Shown here one piece after another: positions 63,623 through 64,000 of a stretch of 64,000 nucleotides of DNA. Source of the DNA: Aldersonia kunmingensis (GTDB lineage Bacteria > Actinomycetota > Actinomycetes > Mycobacteriales > Mycobacteriaceae); the NCBI RefSeq assembly GCF_001646865.1, contig NZ_LRRB01000111.1:1-64000 (forward strand). Reading direction: 5' to 3'. The position numbers were made by a program, and so were the translations under genes. Every line of letters starts with the position of its first letter. Within the stretch, counting starts at the first letter, position 1. The notes under the pieces were generated by a model. It was not told the origin of the DNA. It did not search any database and was given only the letters and a program-made list of their open reading frames with translations.

Positions 63623-64000
<378 letters not shown>

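Overview
This 64 kb window comes from a high-GC, mycolic-acid-type actinobacterium (order Mycobacteriales; Gordonia, Nocardia, Rhodococcus or Tsukamurella-like). The genus cannot be fixed from the sequence. The evidence is a mycobactin-type salicylate siderophore locus under IdeR/DtxR-like boxes, PlsB/PlsC lipid genes, an acyl-ACP desaturase, an MTB12-like antigen, mycothiol synthase and a tRNA-Glu/Asp/Phe cluster. The right end (desA, dus, LCP gene, phoU, pstB, mshD) follows the order I recall for M. tuberculosis Rv0824c back to Rv0819.

Layout. 1-2.0 kb: two tandem paralogous short-chain dehydrogenases (one cut by the window edge) and an MTB12-like protein. 2.1-24.2 kb: an iron-acquisition island. 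It holds a ferri-siderophore-binding lipoprotein, a DrrABC-type exporter, a one-module NRPS, a two-module NRPS, an MbtB-like ArCP-Cy-A-PCP NRPS, a salicylate-AMP ligase and a salicylate synthase, with four IdeR-like boxes. No PKS, lysine/ornithine N-hydroxylase, MbtH or thioesterase is visible, so the product is probably not mycobactin itself but a salicyl-oxazoline peptide. 24.3-29.0 kb: plsB, HAD-plsC fusion and a pseudouridine synthase, closely packed. 29.2-31.2 kb: an ArsR regulator with two SRPBCC proteins. 31.2-49.8 kb: an accessory region of regulators, hydrolases, a P450, a flavin monooxygenase, two DHA2-type MFS pumps, the DUF2182/DUF1326 pair, a frameshifted cupin gene and a pyridoxamine-oxidase-like pseudogene. 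49.8-53.9 kb: four tRNA genes, a TetR regulator, corA, a DUF3089 esterase and a YjbR protein. 54-64 kb: desA, dus, an LCP ligase, phoU, and the divergent pstSCAB operon behind a PHO box, then partial mshD.

The two most unusual signals are (a) a short dispersed repeat, core GCGGAGCCTGCGGAGC, sitting in frame inside at least four unrelated coding sequences and in both orientations, where it adds small linker peptides ([16 protein letters not shown] or GAEPAERP) to otherwise conserved proteins; and (b) the PKS-less, hydroxylase-less salicylate NRPS cluster, whose last module ends in an epimerase-like domain with a broken HH motif and one of whose A domains lacks the usual Asp235.
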